DNA of 64,000 nucleotides from an uncultured Prevotellaceae bacterium (GCA_902767775.1 CACXIP010000022.1:1-64000); one strand, 5' to 3'. Shown: positions 52,986 through 61,334, counted from the stretch's first letter. Program-made: numbers and translations. The notes: generated from the sequence alone by a model not told the origin.

Positions 52986-53183
52986 TTAATAGCACTTCCC
53001 GCATGGTTTCCGTCCCATGTTCTTAGCCTCTTCAAGTGAGATGGCTTTGACGTGCTTTTCTTCCCTACATTTTTTTAGTGCCGGGCATGTCTCTTTAGCA
53101 TGATATGCATAGGCGTATTTACCGGTACTGATGTATACCGTAGTGCCGCCTCCTGTGGGATTTCCTGCGAATAGGCTGAATAA
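52986..53183 (-). pseudogene. Remnant of a Cys/His metal-binding (Ada-like) domain protein
   Basis: The minus-strand frame reads ...TVYISTGKYAYAYHAKETCP, ALKKCREEKHVKAISLEEAK, NMGRKPCGKCY and then a stop at 52986-52988. The Y-H-x4-C-P ... G-R-K-P-C-x-x-C pattern is that of Ada-type zinc-binding tails on secreted or nuclease-like proteins. The frame has no ATG at its 5' end and is closed by TGA at 53184-53186, so only about 65 codons remain. It fills most of the 376-nt gap between the argR promoter and the Bax-inhibitor gene. A non-ATG start cannot be excluded. Confidence 0.55.
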
Positions 53184-53215
53184 TCATTATGTCCTATTTT
53201 TGAGGTTGAATCCGT

Positions 53216-53956
53216 TTAGTTTCTCCTTCCAAACAACCGGAGCAGATAGATGAAGAGGTTGATGAAGTCGAGGTAGAGGGTGAGGGCACCGAGCAGGGCG
53301 AGCTTTTGTGCTCCCTCGTCGGCATATTCGAAACTCATGCACATCTGCTTGATTTTCTGCGAGTCGTAGGCGGTGAGGCCGACGAAGATAAGCACGCCAA
53401 GATAGCTGAGTGCCAGGTCAAGTCCGGTGCTCTTGAAGAACAGGTTGACCAATGTGGCGATGATGAGTCCGATAAGTGCCATGAAGAGGTACTTGCCCAT
53501 TGTGGAGAGGTCTTTCTTCGTGGTGTAGCCAAATACAGCCATGGCTCCGAAGGTGCCTGCGGTGATGAGGAACACCCTGGTGATGGACGACATGGTGTAG
53601 AGCAGGAAGATAGACGAGAGTGTCACGCCATTGATGACTGAGTAGGTGGTGAATAAAATCGTAGCGGTGGTGAGCGACAGTTTGTTGATGCCTGCCGAAA
53701 TACCGATGACGAGCACAAGCTCGAGGATAATCAGTCCCCAGAGTATGGCTTGATTATTCAACAGGGTAAAGATGAACCCGCTATGAGCCACATAGTATGC
53801 GGCAATAGCCGTGATGGTGAGTGCCAACGTCATCCATAGGTATACTTTACGCATGAGGATACCGAAAGCACTTTGGGTGGCATATCTCTGGCGCTCACTG
53901 ACATTGATGCCAGCCTCCCTCTCTCTCATCATTGATGCAAAATCTTTTTCGTTCAT
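53216..53956 (-). CDS. Bax inhibitor-1 / YccA family membrane protein
   Basis: 246-aa integral membrane protein with seven predicted spans after a 45-residue cytoplasmic N-terminus. The typical end SYLGVLIFVGLTAYDSQKIK is followed by a last span and a short basic tail. The family forms pH-sensitive calcium-leak channels or modulates proteases; its role in Bacteroidetes is unclear. ATG 53956 is preferred over an upstream frame extension. Confidence 0.9.
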   Translation of the reverse strand: MNEKDFASMMREREAGINVSERQRYATQSAFGILMRKVYLWMTLALTITAIAAYYVAHSGFIFTLLNNQAILWGLIILELVLVIGISAGINKLSLTTATILFTTYSVINGVTLSSIFLLYTMSSITRVFLITAGTFGAMAVFGYTTKKDLSTMGKYLFMALIGLIIATLVNLFFKSTGLDLALSYLGVLIFVGLTAYDSQKIKQMCMSFEYADEGAQKLALLGALTLYLDFINLFIYLLRLFGRRN

Positions 53957-54042
53957 TTCTTTTTTATTTAATAAAATGTATGTGATGTTAACTTCAAGAT
54001 GCATGTCAAGACATTTCTGCCCGACAGCGTTCTATCATTAAG

Positions 54043-54050
54043 CAAAGATA
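54043..54050 (-). promoter_or_regulatory. Promoter -7 box of the Bax-inhibitor gene
   Basis: Minus-strand TATCTTTG, 87 nt before the ATG; it diverges from the nuclease promoter at 54155. Confidence 0.55.
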
Positions 54051-54154
54051 CGCATTTCCCCCGAAATCTGACAGTGAATGTCTTTTTTTTTGTTTTTTTT
54101 GCAACTATTCGTGTTAAACTGCCCTCGTTTTTCCTGTTTCTTGTGGAAAATCAC

Positions 54155-54162
54155 TATTTTTG
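54155..54162 (+). promoter_or_regulatory. Promoter -7 box of the nuclease gene
   Basis: TATTTTTG, 40 nt before ATG 54202. Confidence 0.55.
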
Positions 54163-54201
54163 TAAGTTGATAACCAAAAACCAATTCTAAGCTTGATAAG
54201 G

Positions 54202-56007
54202 ATGAAACGTTTATACATGATATGGGGCCTGCTGTTCCTTGCATTGGCAGCCCACGCGATAGATAGAAGCAAGTTGATTACTTATGCCAGTTCGCTGAAT
54301 GGGAAGAAGAAGGAGGAACTGAAGACGGCTGTCTACAACATCATTAGAAAAGATGATCAGAATCCCCAAAAAGAACACATCGTGCTCAAATATGGCAATG
54401 GAGAGAACAGCACGTGGTGGGGTTTCTGGTATACAGACCGTATCGCTGGCACCGTAGAGTGCATCAACAGGTACAGCGACAAGAAATTTTATTTTGCTTC
54501 TAAAACGTCCAACAATGGAAAAGTCATCGATGGTATGAATATCGAGCACTCATTCCCCAAGAGTTGGTGGGGCGGAACAGAGAATTCTGCCTATAAGGAT
54601 TTGTTCAACCTCTATCCGTCTGATACACAAGCCAACTCCGACAAGTCCAACTATCCGATGGGTGTTGTGGAACAGGTGTCATCACAAGTGCCGGGATATG
54701 ACAAGGTTGGCAAGGGCACTATTGATGGTGTCAAGAATACTTGGTGCTGGGAGCCAGGTGATCAGTATAAGGGTGATTTCTCCCGGGCATATATGTATAT
54801 GGCTACTCGCTATCAGAATTACACATGGTCGGGCACGCAGGGTAAGCAACAGTTAGAGGCTGGCGAATGGCCCACCCTGAAGGAGTGGGCTTACAAACTC
54901 TACATGCAGTGGGTGAGAAATGACCTTGTCGACCAGTTGGAGATTGATCGTAACGAGGCCGTCTACAACATACAGCACAATCGTAACCTTTTCGTGGACT
55001 TCCCTTATCTGGCTGAGTATATTTGGGGCGACAGCATCAATGTGGCCTTCAATCCCAATACCTCTATTACTACTGCCGTGGATGATGACAGGTATTTGAA
55101 TGGTGGAAGTCAACAAGGTGATGAGGTGGCTCCTCCTGTCTTCTCACCCGAGGGTGGTACATATGCTGAAGCGGTGACGGTCACTATCAGTGCGGCATCC
55201 GATGTCACCATCCTCTACACCACCGACGGTACTTCGCCTGCAGACAACGGGACAGAATATGGGTCTCCCATCCTCATCACGGAGACCACGACCATCAAGG
55301 CTGTGGCTGTCGATGACGAAGGTAATGTGAGTGATGTGGTGACTGCAACTTATGTGATAGGTCAGGCTGAAGAGGATATCTTCATCGAGACATTCGACCT
55401 ATGCGATGGCACAGGTGGCAATAGCGGAGGATTTTCTGGAAGTGTGGCCGGTAGTGCCAGCAATTTCAAACCCGACAACGAGGGATGGTCAGCTGCCAGT
55501 TATTTTGGCGGAGACAAGTGCGCTCGCTTTGGCTCCAGCAAAAAGTCCGGTGTTGTCACCACGCCTACTTTCAATATCAATGGTGAGGCCACCTTCAGTT
55601 TCAAGGCAGCTCCGTGGGGAACCGACGGCACATCACTTACTTTGTCGGTTAGTGGCAATGCCACCCTTTCAGAAACAAATCTGACCATGAAAGCTGGGGG
55701 ATGGACCGAATATACCGTGACGCTGGAAGGCAACGGAGAGGTGGCTGTCACCTTCACTCCTGCGCTGCGTTTCTTTCTCGATGAGGTAAATGCCCGTGCT
55801 GTCATCACTACGCCCACACTGGCTGGAGATGTCAACAGAGACGGAAGGGCCAATGTATCGGATGTCATGCTGGTGGTCAACATGGTTGTGGGCAATATCG
55901 AGAAAGACCCTGTGCTTTACGACTTGAAAGCGGCAGATGCCAACGGTGATGGCAGCATCAATATTACTGATGCCATGCTGATTGTGAACATCGCCTTACA
56001 AAGCTAA
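54202..56007 (+). CDS. Secreted endonuclease I-type nuclease with chitobiase-C repeat and dockerin-like tail
   Basis: 601-aa exported protein (signal peptide ending AAHAID). Residues about 25-290 form an Endonuclease_1 domain: GMNIEHSFPKSWWGG (about 115-129, catalytic His in the beta-beta-alpha metal motif) and NLYPSDTQANSDKSNYPMG. Residues about 315-390 form a CHB_HEX_C-like repeat (YTTDGTSP), then a jelly-roll adhesin-type module (about 395-535). The C-terminus (about 540-601) has two calcium-binding dockerin type I loops, GDVNRDGRANVSDVMLVVNM and ADANGDGSINITDAMLIVNI. It probably degrades extracellular DNA or RNA; the dockerin could anchor it. It is transcribed alone. Confidence 0.87.
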   Translation: MKRLYMIWGLLFLALAAHAIDRSKLITYASSLNGKKKEELKTAVYNIIRKDDQNPQKEHIVLKYGNGENSTWWGFWYTDRIAGTVECINRYSDKKFYFASKTSNNGKVIDGMNIEHSFPKSWWGGTENSAYKDLFNLYPSDTQANSDKSNYPMGVVEQVSSQVPGYDKVGKGTIDGVKNTWCWEPGDQYKGDFSRAYMYMATRYQNYTWSGTQGKQQLEAGEWPTLKEWAYKLYMQWVRNDLVDQLEIDRNEAVYNIQHNRNLFVDFPYLAEYIWGDSINVAFNPNTSITTAVDDDRYLNGGSQQGDEVAPPVFSPEGGTYAEAVTVTISAASDVTILYTTDGTSPADNGTEYGSPILITETTTIKAVAVDDEGNVSDVVTATYVIGQAEEDIFIETFDLCDGTGGNSGGFSGSVAGSASNFKPDNEGWSAASYFGGDKCARFGSSKKSGVVTTPTFNINGEATFSFKAAPWGTDGTSLTLSVSGNATLSETNLTMKAGGWTEYTVTLEGNGEVAVTFTPALRFFLDEVNARAVITTPTLAGDVNRDGRANVSDVMLVVNMVVGNIEKDPVLYDLKAADANGDGSINITDAMLIVNIALQS

Positions 56008-56042
56008 TCTCAGCCCACCGGTCTCTTACTGTTTTTTTGCCA

Positions 56043-58823
56043 TTACTGGATTTTGGGCTTCAGCTCATCGGGCGACTCATTGGTGAACATGTTCACTGGC
56101 GGAGCAGTGCGCTCGAAGAGATGGGTGATGACTTCCGGCTCAAGAGAGAGAGTGGGTCGGAAGGCATCCGATTGCATGTATTTGAGAATGGAGTGACGCA
56201 ACTGCCGTGCCACGGGACGGCTGTTGAGGTCGTTGCTGATGTCGATGGTCGTCATGAGCAGGCGCCCGCCGAGCATGTTGGCTTCCACCATCATGCCCAG
56301 TTTGCGTGACACATGCCAGGTGTCGATGGGTTGCACGATGGGTTGGTAGTCGAATGGAAATTCTGAGAGGTTCATCACCTGTGTACGGTTCACCAGTTCC
56401 CACCAGTTGAGGTCCTGCCAGTCGTCGGTGGGGAAATCGGCGAATACGGGGTGGGTGTTCTGGATGTAGGCACCGGTGGTGTGGGGTGGGCGCATCTTAA
56501 ACCAACTGGTGTTCCAGAACACGGGCATGAAGGTGTGGCGCACGTCATTGCCGTAGCGCACTTTTCCAGCGGCACAGATGAGCACCTTTCCTCCCTCGCG
56601 GAGCACGCCGATTGCATGTGCGTCGAGGGTGTCGGTGATAAGAATACCTTCCTCGGTGTAGTTGGTTTTGTCAGGATAAACCCAGAAATGATAGTGGTTG
56701 CGTCCATACCCTGCTTTTGCAGTAGGGTCGAGAGGTTGTTGCCGTGCTGTGCTCAGCGTCAGGGTGAGTTTGGCAGGTGCCTTTACCCGAGACGGGTCGA
56801 AAACAATAGGTGCTGTGGGTGTCACCTCACCCTCTGCCATCAATGTGCTGCCATCAGTGATACGATACCACAACGACTTTCCTATGTTGTCCGACAAGTC
56901 CGACGTGATGTGCGTGCCTTGATAGATGTCTGTGCCGATGCTGATGGTGTCGGTGGTGGTGAAGACGAAACGGCTGAACATGGCGAGAGGGACGATGGGC
57001 GAGCAGAATTCTCGCCAGTCGGCAGCCGTGCAGTAGCCCTTCTCTCTCCAGTGCACGTTGAGCGGTCCCACCAGCGCAGTTCCCTGCCCGCTGTAGTCGT
57101 TGAGTGCGAGCAGTTGGAATCCAGCGTAACCCTTTGTCCTGAGGTTGCGCTCCATTTCATATTTGTAGGCAAGCACCTGAAGGCGTCCGCTGGCCATGAG
57201 GAATTTCTCTGCCTGGGCCGCCATGCCATTATCGCGAAGCAGGTCGCGGAAAATCTCGAAGTTGCCGGCTTTGTAGGCACCAGTATATTGGTCCATCTCC
57301 TTGAAATCGGGGAAGGCGCACCATTGGCCTTGCTCGTGGCTGATGTAGGGTTCGGTGTTGATGGGCTTTTCTTCTGTCGGTTTGAAATTGCGGGGATGTA
57401 GGAGGTCCTCTGTGAAGTCGTCGGTGCTCTGTGGTGCGTGTCGCTCCCAATCGAGACCCCTCGCCCCACCTTTCACGTGGAAGTCAGACCCCTCGTCCCA
57501 TGCCCATCCGCCTCCGACGCTTGCTGTGGCATACAGGCGTGAGGGGTCGTAGGCTTTCATCTCCCTGACGAAGTCTTTGCCCCACGCCACCCAGTCGCCG
57601 GCAGGCTCATTGCCTGCTGCCAGCATGACAAAGGAGGGATGCCACCCATAAGTGTCAACTATTCGTTTACACTCTTCGGTGAGATATTGGTCGATGGCCA
57701 TGCCGCGCCGCAGCCTCACGCCGTGATTGGGCCATGAGGGACCCTCGGGCTGCAGGTACATGCCCAGTTGGTCTGCGGCAGTGAAGGCTGCATCCGGAGG
57801 ACAGTAGCTATGGAACCGCATATGGTTGAGTCCGTACTCTTTGCACTTGGCCAGCACGCGGAGCCATGACTCCACGTCAGTGGGAGGATAGCCCGTTTCT
57901 GGAAAACAGCAATTCTCCACCGTACCGCGCAAATGGGTTTTCTTGCCGTTGATGGCGATATATCGGTCGCTGACCGACACATCCCTTATGCCGAAGGTGA
58001 TGGGGATGGTGCAGCCGCGGTAATCGACCTCGATGGTCTGCAGTTGCGGATGCTCGTCCGACCATGTTGTTGCGGTCTCTGGCAGCGGGCAGCGGAAGAT
58101 GGTGTCGTTGATATATATCTGCACGGTCTTGTCTTTTTGATTGGTCACCACCCGCTTGCGGTAGATGATGGGTTCTGCACGCAGTTCGATGCGCCCCACG
58201 ATACCGTTCCAGTCGCCTTGTGTCTGGTCAGTGACGCTGTGCGAGTCCTGTCCCACGCACACGTTCTCGATGCCGTTGTAGACAAGGATGGTGATGGTGT
58301 TGGACTTGCCGAAGCGTACGTAGTTAGTGATGTCGTACTGATGAGGTGTGCTTAGCGACATTTGGTGGCCCACCTTCTTCCCGTTGACATAGACGGTTGT
58401 CTCGATGTGGGGGCGCTCAAGGAAGAGTGTTACCAGTCCTTTCCGCCATTTTTTTGGCACCACCACGGTGCGCTCATACCAGGCATTGCCCACATAGTGT
58501 TTCGAGGGAGTGAGGAAGAAGGGGAACTTCATCTTGCCGGGCTGGCGGTATCGCTCCATGTAGGGATTGTGGTAGTAGGAGGAGTCGTAGAGCGAACCCA
58601 CCCACTGTGTCTCGGGTGTGACCTCGTCGCCCAAGCCGTTGGTGAGCATCGAACCAGGCAGTGTGATGGTTTGGGTGTATGCGGAGGGCATGGTGCCTTC
58701 CTTTGAGCGGTCGACGGCAAACCGCCATTGGCCGTCGAGGTTGATGGTGTGCTGTGCTGCTGTTTCTGTGAAAGCGAAAAAGCCGCAGAGAAGAACGGCC
58801 CAAAGCTGTGCAAGATGTCTCAT
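56043..58823 (-). CDS. Glycoside hydrolase family 2 protein (beta-galactosidase/glucuronidase-like)
   Basis: 926-aa exported enzyme, signal peptide ending FTETAAQ. Order: jelly-roll sugar-binding domain (about 20-190; DGQWRFAVDRS, YERTVVVPKKW), Ig-like domain (about 195-285), TIM barrel (about 290-600) with MRFHSYCPPDAAF, the acid/base Glu in LAAGNEPAGDW, and a later Glu in NTEPYISHEQGQW as candidate nucleophile, then C-terminal beta domains. Substrate unknown. A two-unit GTCCGACNN repeat lies in the coding sequence (56889-56904). It has its own promoter. Confidence 0.86.
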   Translation of the reverse strand: MRHLAQLWAVLLCGFFAFTETAAQHTINLDGQWRFAVDRSKEGTMPSAYTQTITLPGSMLTNGLGDEVTPETQWVGSLYDSSYYHNPYMERYRQPGKMKFPFFLTPSKHYVGNAWYERTVVVPKKWRKGLVTLFLERPHIETTVYVNGKKVGHQMSLSTPHQYDITNYVRFGKSNTITILVYNGIENVCVGQDSHSVTDQTQGDWNGIVGRIELRAEPIIYRKRVVTNQKDKTVQIYINDTIFRCPLPETATTWSDEHPQLQTIEVDYRGCTIPITFGIRDVSVSDRYIAINGKKTHLRGTVENCCFPETGYPPTDVESWLRVLAKCKEYGLNHMRFHSYCPPDAAFTAADQLGMYLQPEGPSWPNHGVRLRRGMAIDQYLTEECKRIVDTYGWHPSFVMLAAGNEPAGDWVAWGKDFVREMKAYDPSRLYATASVGGGWAWDEGSDFHVKGGARGLDWERHAPQSTDDFTEDLLHPRNFKPTEEKPINTEPYISHEQGQWCAFPDFKEMDQYTGAYKAGNFEIFRDLLRDNGMAAQAEKFLMASGRLQVLAYKYEMERNLRTKGYAGFQLLALNDYSGQGTALVGPLNVHWREKGYCTAADWREFCSPIVPLAMFSRFVFTTTDTISIGTDIYQGTHITSDLSDNIGKSLWYRITDGSTLMAEGEVTPTAPIVFDPSRVKAPAKLTLTLSTARQQPLDPTAKAGYGRNHYHFWVYPDKTNYTEEGILITDTLDAHAIGVLREGGKVLICAAGKVRYGNDVRHTFMPVFWNTSWFKMRPPHTTGAYIQNTHPVFADFPTDDWQDLNWWELVNRTQVMNLSEFPFDYQPIVQPIDTWHVSRKLGMMVEANMLGGRLLMTTIDISNDLNSRPVARQLRHSILKYMQSDAFRPTLSLEPEVITHLFERTAPPVNMFTNESPDELKPKIQ
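56889..56904 (+). repeat. Short GTCCGACNN array inside the GH2 gene
   Basis: Two units on the plus strand (GTCCGACAA, GTCCGAC), antisense to the GH2 gene, where they encode S-D-L-S-D. It may be chance but matches the intergenic family exactly. Confidence 0.5.
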
Positions 58824-58844
58824 GTTGTCTTCCAATTATTTCTG

Positions 58845-58876
58845 CAAAGATACGAATAAACGAGAGAAAAGCCAAA
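58845..58876 (-). promoter_or_regulatory. Promoter of the GH2 gene
   Basis: Minus strand TTTG (58873-58876), 20 bp, TATCTTTG (58845-58852), 22 nt before the ATG. The spacer GCTTTTCTCTCG resembles those of the promoters at 22862 and 33898. Confidence 0.75.
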
Positions 58877-58896
58877 TGCATTTGGCTTTTCTCTCG
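58861..58896. repeat. Perfect 36-bp palindrome overlapping the GH2 promoter
   Basis: CGAGAGAAAAGCCAAATG followed by its exact reverse complement. It covers the -33 box of the GH2 promoter and lies 25 nt after the stop of the upstream minus-strand PepSY-like gene, so it could end that transcript and also control the GH2 promoter. Confidence 0.75.
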
Positions 58897-58920
58897 TTGC
58901 TATGGGGTTGTATCTTATTC

Positions 58921-59196
58921 TTAATAGTCGAAGTCAGTCACCACACCATCAGTGTAGAACTCATTGCCGTAGTAGTTGTTCTTGCCCATCTCGTATGTGG
59001 TCTTGATGAATTCATCCTTCATCTTGGAGTATGCGACATCTTTGTTGGGGAAATATTTGTGCAGGCATGACTTAACTGCTGTTGGCAACTCTTCTATAGG
59101 AAGAAGGTGTCCTTTCTCGTGCAAGTCAAGGGTGACGGTCATGATGGAGAAGATCAGTCCTACGAATGTTATGAGGATAAGCTTTGAAGTTTTCAT
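58921..59196 (-). CDS. PepSY-like (DUF2874) small exported protein, paralogue 1
   Basis: 91-aa protein: N-terminal hydrophobic segment (residues 5-24), then a PepSY-like alpha/beta domain (ELPTAVKSCLHKYFPNKDVA, KDEFIKTTYEMGKN), ending VVTDFDY. It shares length, layout and ending TDFD with the genes at 60794 and 61392 but is the most diverged (NYYGNEFYTDG in place of NGFELEFD). Likely periplasmic or anchored; such proteins often sit under two-component control. It lies behind the three-box operator at 59345-59403. Confidence 0.82.
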   Translation of the reverse strand: MKTSKLILITFVGLIFSIMTVTLDLHEKGHLLPIEELPTAVKSCLHKYFPNKDVAYSKMKDEFIKTTYEMGKNNYYGNEFYTDGVVTDFDY

Positions 59197-59284
59197 AATT
59201 CTTTGTTTTTTGAGGGTGATTATTGTTGTTTTGTTTATTATCTCTTTTTTGTCTTCAGGAGGTGTTTTGTTCCTTTTGACATTG

Positions 59285-59292
59285 CAAAGTTA
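59285..59292 (-). promoter_or_regulatory. Promoter -7 box, PepSY-like gene 1
   Basis: Minus-strand TAACTTTG, exactly 52 nt downstream of the proximal TGTCGCAA box. Confidence 0.7.
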
Positions 59293-59344
59293 ACTTGGGT
59301 TTTACCCTCATTCCAAAAATTATCTTCTCTTTCTCCTCACTTCG

Positions 59345-59403
59345 TTGCGACACTTCCTTGATGTTGCGACAAAAATAAAATCACCCCTTCATTTTTGTCG
59401 CAA
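59345..59403 (-). promoter_or_regulatory. Three-box TGTCGCAA operator, PepSY-like gene 1
   Basis: Plus-strand positions: TTGCGACA 59345-59352, TTGCGACA 59364-59371 (19 bp apart) and the inverted TGTCGCAA 59396-59403 (32 bp further). Read towards the gene: one inverted box, then two direct boxes. The geometry is identical at 61210 and 61813. Confidence 0.75.
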
Positions 59404-59416
59404 GAGGGGTGATTTT
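59377..59416 (-). terminator. Terminator of the PIG-L gene, containing an operator box
   Basis: Minus-strand AAAATCACCCCT/AGGGGTGATTTT, 12 bp, followed by ATTTTT. The 16-nt loop contains the distal TGTCGCAA box of the next gene's operator. Confidence 0.75.
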
Positions 59417-59467
59417 CTAACTATGAATTTCAACTTTTGCAAGTTGAAAGATAATCAGGAGCAATGG

Positions 59468-60658
59468 TTAAATTTTGTATTCTACAAATGCTTCCATTGC
59501 TTCGTAGCAGGCGAGACCAAGTTCGTCGTAACGCCTGGCAGTTTCGCGGTTGCGGTCTTCGGCGCGTTGCCAGAAGAGCCGTTCGTCGTTGCCGAGGAAG
59601 GGTGCGCTCTCCATCTGGCTTTGGTGCTTGAGGATGGCATTGCGCTTCTCACGCAGTTCCTCCGGACTCATGGGCACGCACATCTCGATGTCGGCAATAT
59701 CCCATTCCGCCCAGGCGCCACGGTACATCCACACCCGGCAGTCCTTGAGCCACTCCGCCCCGATGCGCTTCTCCTCGTCGATGGCGGCAAGGACGGCGTC
59801 GGTGCATTTTCGGTGGGTGCCGTGCGGGTCGGCAAGGTCTGCTGCAACATAAATCTGATGTGGTTGGACTTCGGAAATCAGTTTTTGGATGATACGAACA
59901 TCCTGCTCGGTCATGGGGAGCTTTTCTATCGCCCCCGACTCATAGAATGGGAGGTCGAGGAAATGAATATGGTCGCTGGGAATGTTGTTGTAGGCACAGG
60001 CGAGACGTGCCTCACCGCGACGGATGAGTCCCTTTAGCGTAAGGACTTCGGCGATGTCGGTCATGACAGGGGCCTTCGTCGTGGGATGCAGGTATTTGTT
60101 GTCGCCATAGGCTGCCAGTTCCGCCGCTTCCTTTTCTCGGATAAACTGCTTCACACGTTGGTAGGTGTGGTTGATGACCTCATCGGAACCATTGGCGAAA
60201 AGTGCGTTGAAACCATTGATGAAATGCATGAAGCGTGTTACCTCGTCATCGTTGACGGCGATGTCGCCGCTTGTCTCGTAGGCGACATGCACGTCATTGC
60301 CTTGCTGGATGAGTCGGCGTATGGTGCCGCCCATGGAGATGACGTCATCGTCGGGGTGGGGTGAGAAGACAACGACACGCTTGGGGAAAGGCTTGGAGCG
60401 CTCAGGCCGGAGCGTGTCATCGGCGTTGGGCTTGCCACCGGGCCATCCCGTGATGGTGTGCTGCAACTCGTTGAACACCTCGATATTCACAAGGCCAGCG
60501 GAGCCGAACTGCTCAACCCAGTGTCTCATGTCGTGCTCGAGATAGTCTTTTGTGGATAACTTCAACAAGGGCTTGCCTGTCTGGCGGCAAAGTTCTACGA
60601 CTTCCCTGCGCAACTTGTGCTCGGGCATCGTGATGGTGGAGGTAAGGTTCAGATTCAT
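59468..60658 (-). CDS. PIG-L (LmbE) deacetylase, lacking the NagB half of its usual fusion
   Basis: 396-aa protein. Zinc-site motifs PHPDDDVISMGG (about residues 106-117) and HGTH (about 275) mark an N-acetylglucosaminyl deacetylase-like PIG-L fold. The first 95 residues (KPLLKLSTKDYLEHDMR, LQHTITGWPGGKPNADD) are what in Bacteroidetes usually follows an N-terminal glucosamine-6-phosphate-deaminase domain in a protein of about 660 residues; here that domain is missing and no remnant lies upstream. It probably acts on amino-sugars; direct function is unknown. ATG 60658 lies close to the predicted transcription start; ATG 60628 is an alternative. Confidence 0.82.
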   Translation of the reverse strand: MNLNLTSTITMPEHKLRREVVELCRQTGKPLLKLSTKDYLEHDMRHWVEQFGSAGLVNIEVFNELQHTITGWPGGKPNADDTLRPERSKPFPKRVVVFSPHPDDDVISMGGTIRRLIQQGNDVHVAYETSGDIAVNDDEVTRFMHFINGFNALFANGSDEVINHTYQRVKQFIREKEAAELAAYGDNKYLHPTTKAPVMTDIAEVLTLKGLIRRGEARLACAYNNIPSDHIHFLDLPFYESGAIEKLPMTEQDVRIIQKLISEVQPHQIYVAADLADPHGTHRKCTDAVLAAIDEEKRIGAEWLKDCRVWMYRGAWAEWDIADIEMCVPMSPEELREKRNAILKHQSQMESAPFLGNDERLFWQRAEDRNRETARRYDELGLACYEAMEAFVEYKI

Positions 60659-60666
60659 AGTCTTTG

Positions 60667-60674
60667 CAAAAATA
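60667..60674 (-). promoter_or_regulatory. Promoter -7 box of the PIG-L gene
   Basis: Minus-strand TATTTTTG, only 8 nt before ATG 60658 and 38 nt before ATG 60628. Confidence 0.5.
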
Positions 60675-60719
60675 GGAAAATTCTTTTGTTGCAGCAATTA
60701 TTTCTGCATATTATTCCAT

Positions 60720-60757
60720 GAAAAAATGAGGAGGACGCCTCGCGGTATCCTCCTCAT
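60720..60757 (-). terminator. Terminator of PepSY-like gene 2
   Basis: ATGAGGAGGA (60726-60735) pairs with TCCTCCTCAT (60748-60757), 10 bp, with a T6 tail on the minus strand. Confidence 0.9.
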
Positions 60758-60793
60758 TCAAGTGCATTTGGAAATATATATAAGAAAAGGTTA

Positions 60794-61069
60794 TCAGTCG
60801 TCAAAATCGGTCAGCATACCTTGGTTGTCGAACTCCAGTTCGAAGCCGTTGTTCATGCCTACCGTATAGGTGGTCTTGATGACTTCATTCTTTATCTTTG
60901 CATAAGCGATGTTGTTGTAGGGGAAATGGTTCTGAACATAGGTCTTGGCTGCCAAGGGCAACTGTTCTTCAGGAATGACGCGGTCTTCATCAAGGATGTC
61001 AACGGTGACGGCCATAGCGGCGATAATCAGACCAACGAATGATGCGAGGATAACTTTTGACTTTTTCAT
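60794..61069 (-). CDS. PepSY-like (DUF2874) small exported protein, paralogue 2
   Basis: 91-aa protein, MKKSKVILASFVGLIIAAMA at the N-terminus (signal or anchor), then QLPLAAKTYVQNHFPYNNIA, NEVIKTTYTVGMNNGFELEF and the ending LTDFDD. Close to paralogue 3 (61392), so a recent tandem copy. Own promoter, operator and terminator. Confidence 0.85.
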   Translation of the reverse strand: MKKSKVILASFVGLIIAAMAVTVDILDEDRVIPEEQLPLAAKTYVQNHFPYNNIAYAKIKNEVIKTTYTVGMNNGFELEFDNQGMLTDFDD

Positions 61070-61149
61070 AACTGTATTTTTTTTATTTTTATTATTTGAT
61101 TGATTTTCTCTCTTGTCAGTCAGGAGATGCTTTGTTCCTTTTGACATTG

Positions 61150-61157
61150 CAAAGTTA
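61150..61157 (-). promoter_or_regulatory. Promoter -7 box, PepSY-like gene 2
   Basis: Minus-strand TAACTTTG; TTTG lies 21 bp further upstream. Exactly 52 nt separate it from the proximal operator box. Confidence 0.7.
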
Positions 61158-61209
61158 AGCTGAGTTTTACCCTCATTCCAAATTATTTATTCTTTTTCTC
61201 CTTACTTCG

Positions 61210-61268
61210 TTACGACAACAAGCGGCATTTGCGACAAAAGGTAAGATGACCTGCAAAATCTGTCGCAA
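61210..61268 (-). promoter_or_regulatory. Three-box TGTCGCAA operator, PepSY-like gene 2
   Basis: TTACGACA 61210-61217, TTGCGACA 61229-61236 and inverted TGTCGCAA 61261-61268. Spacings are 19 and 32 bp, identical to the other copies. Confidence 0.75.
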
Positions 61269-61334
61269 ACCATGGCTCCAGATGTTTTTGCTCCCCTCAA
61301 CAACCTATGGGTAGAGTAACAAGATGATTGCAGA

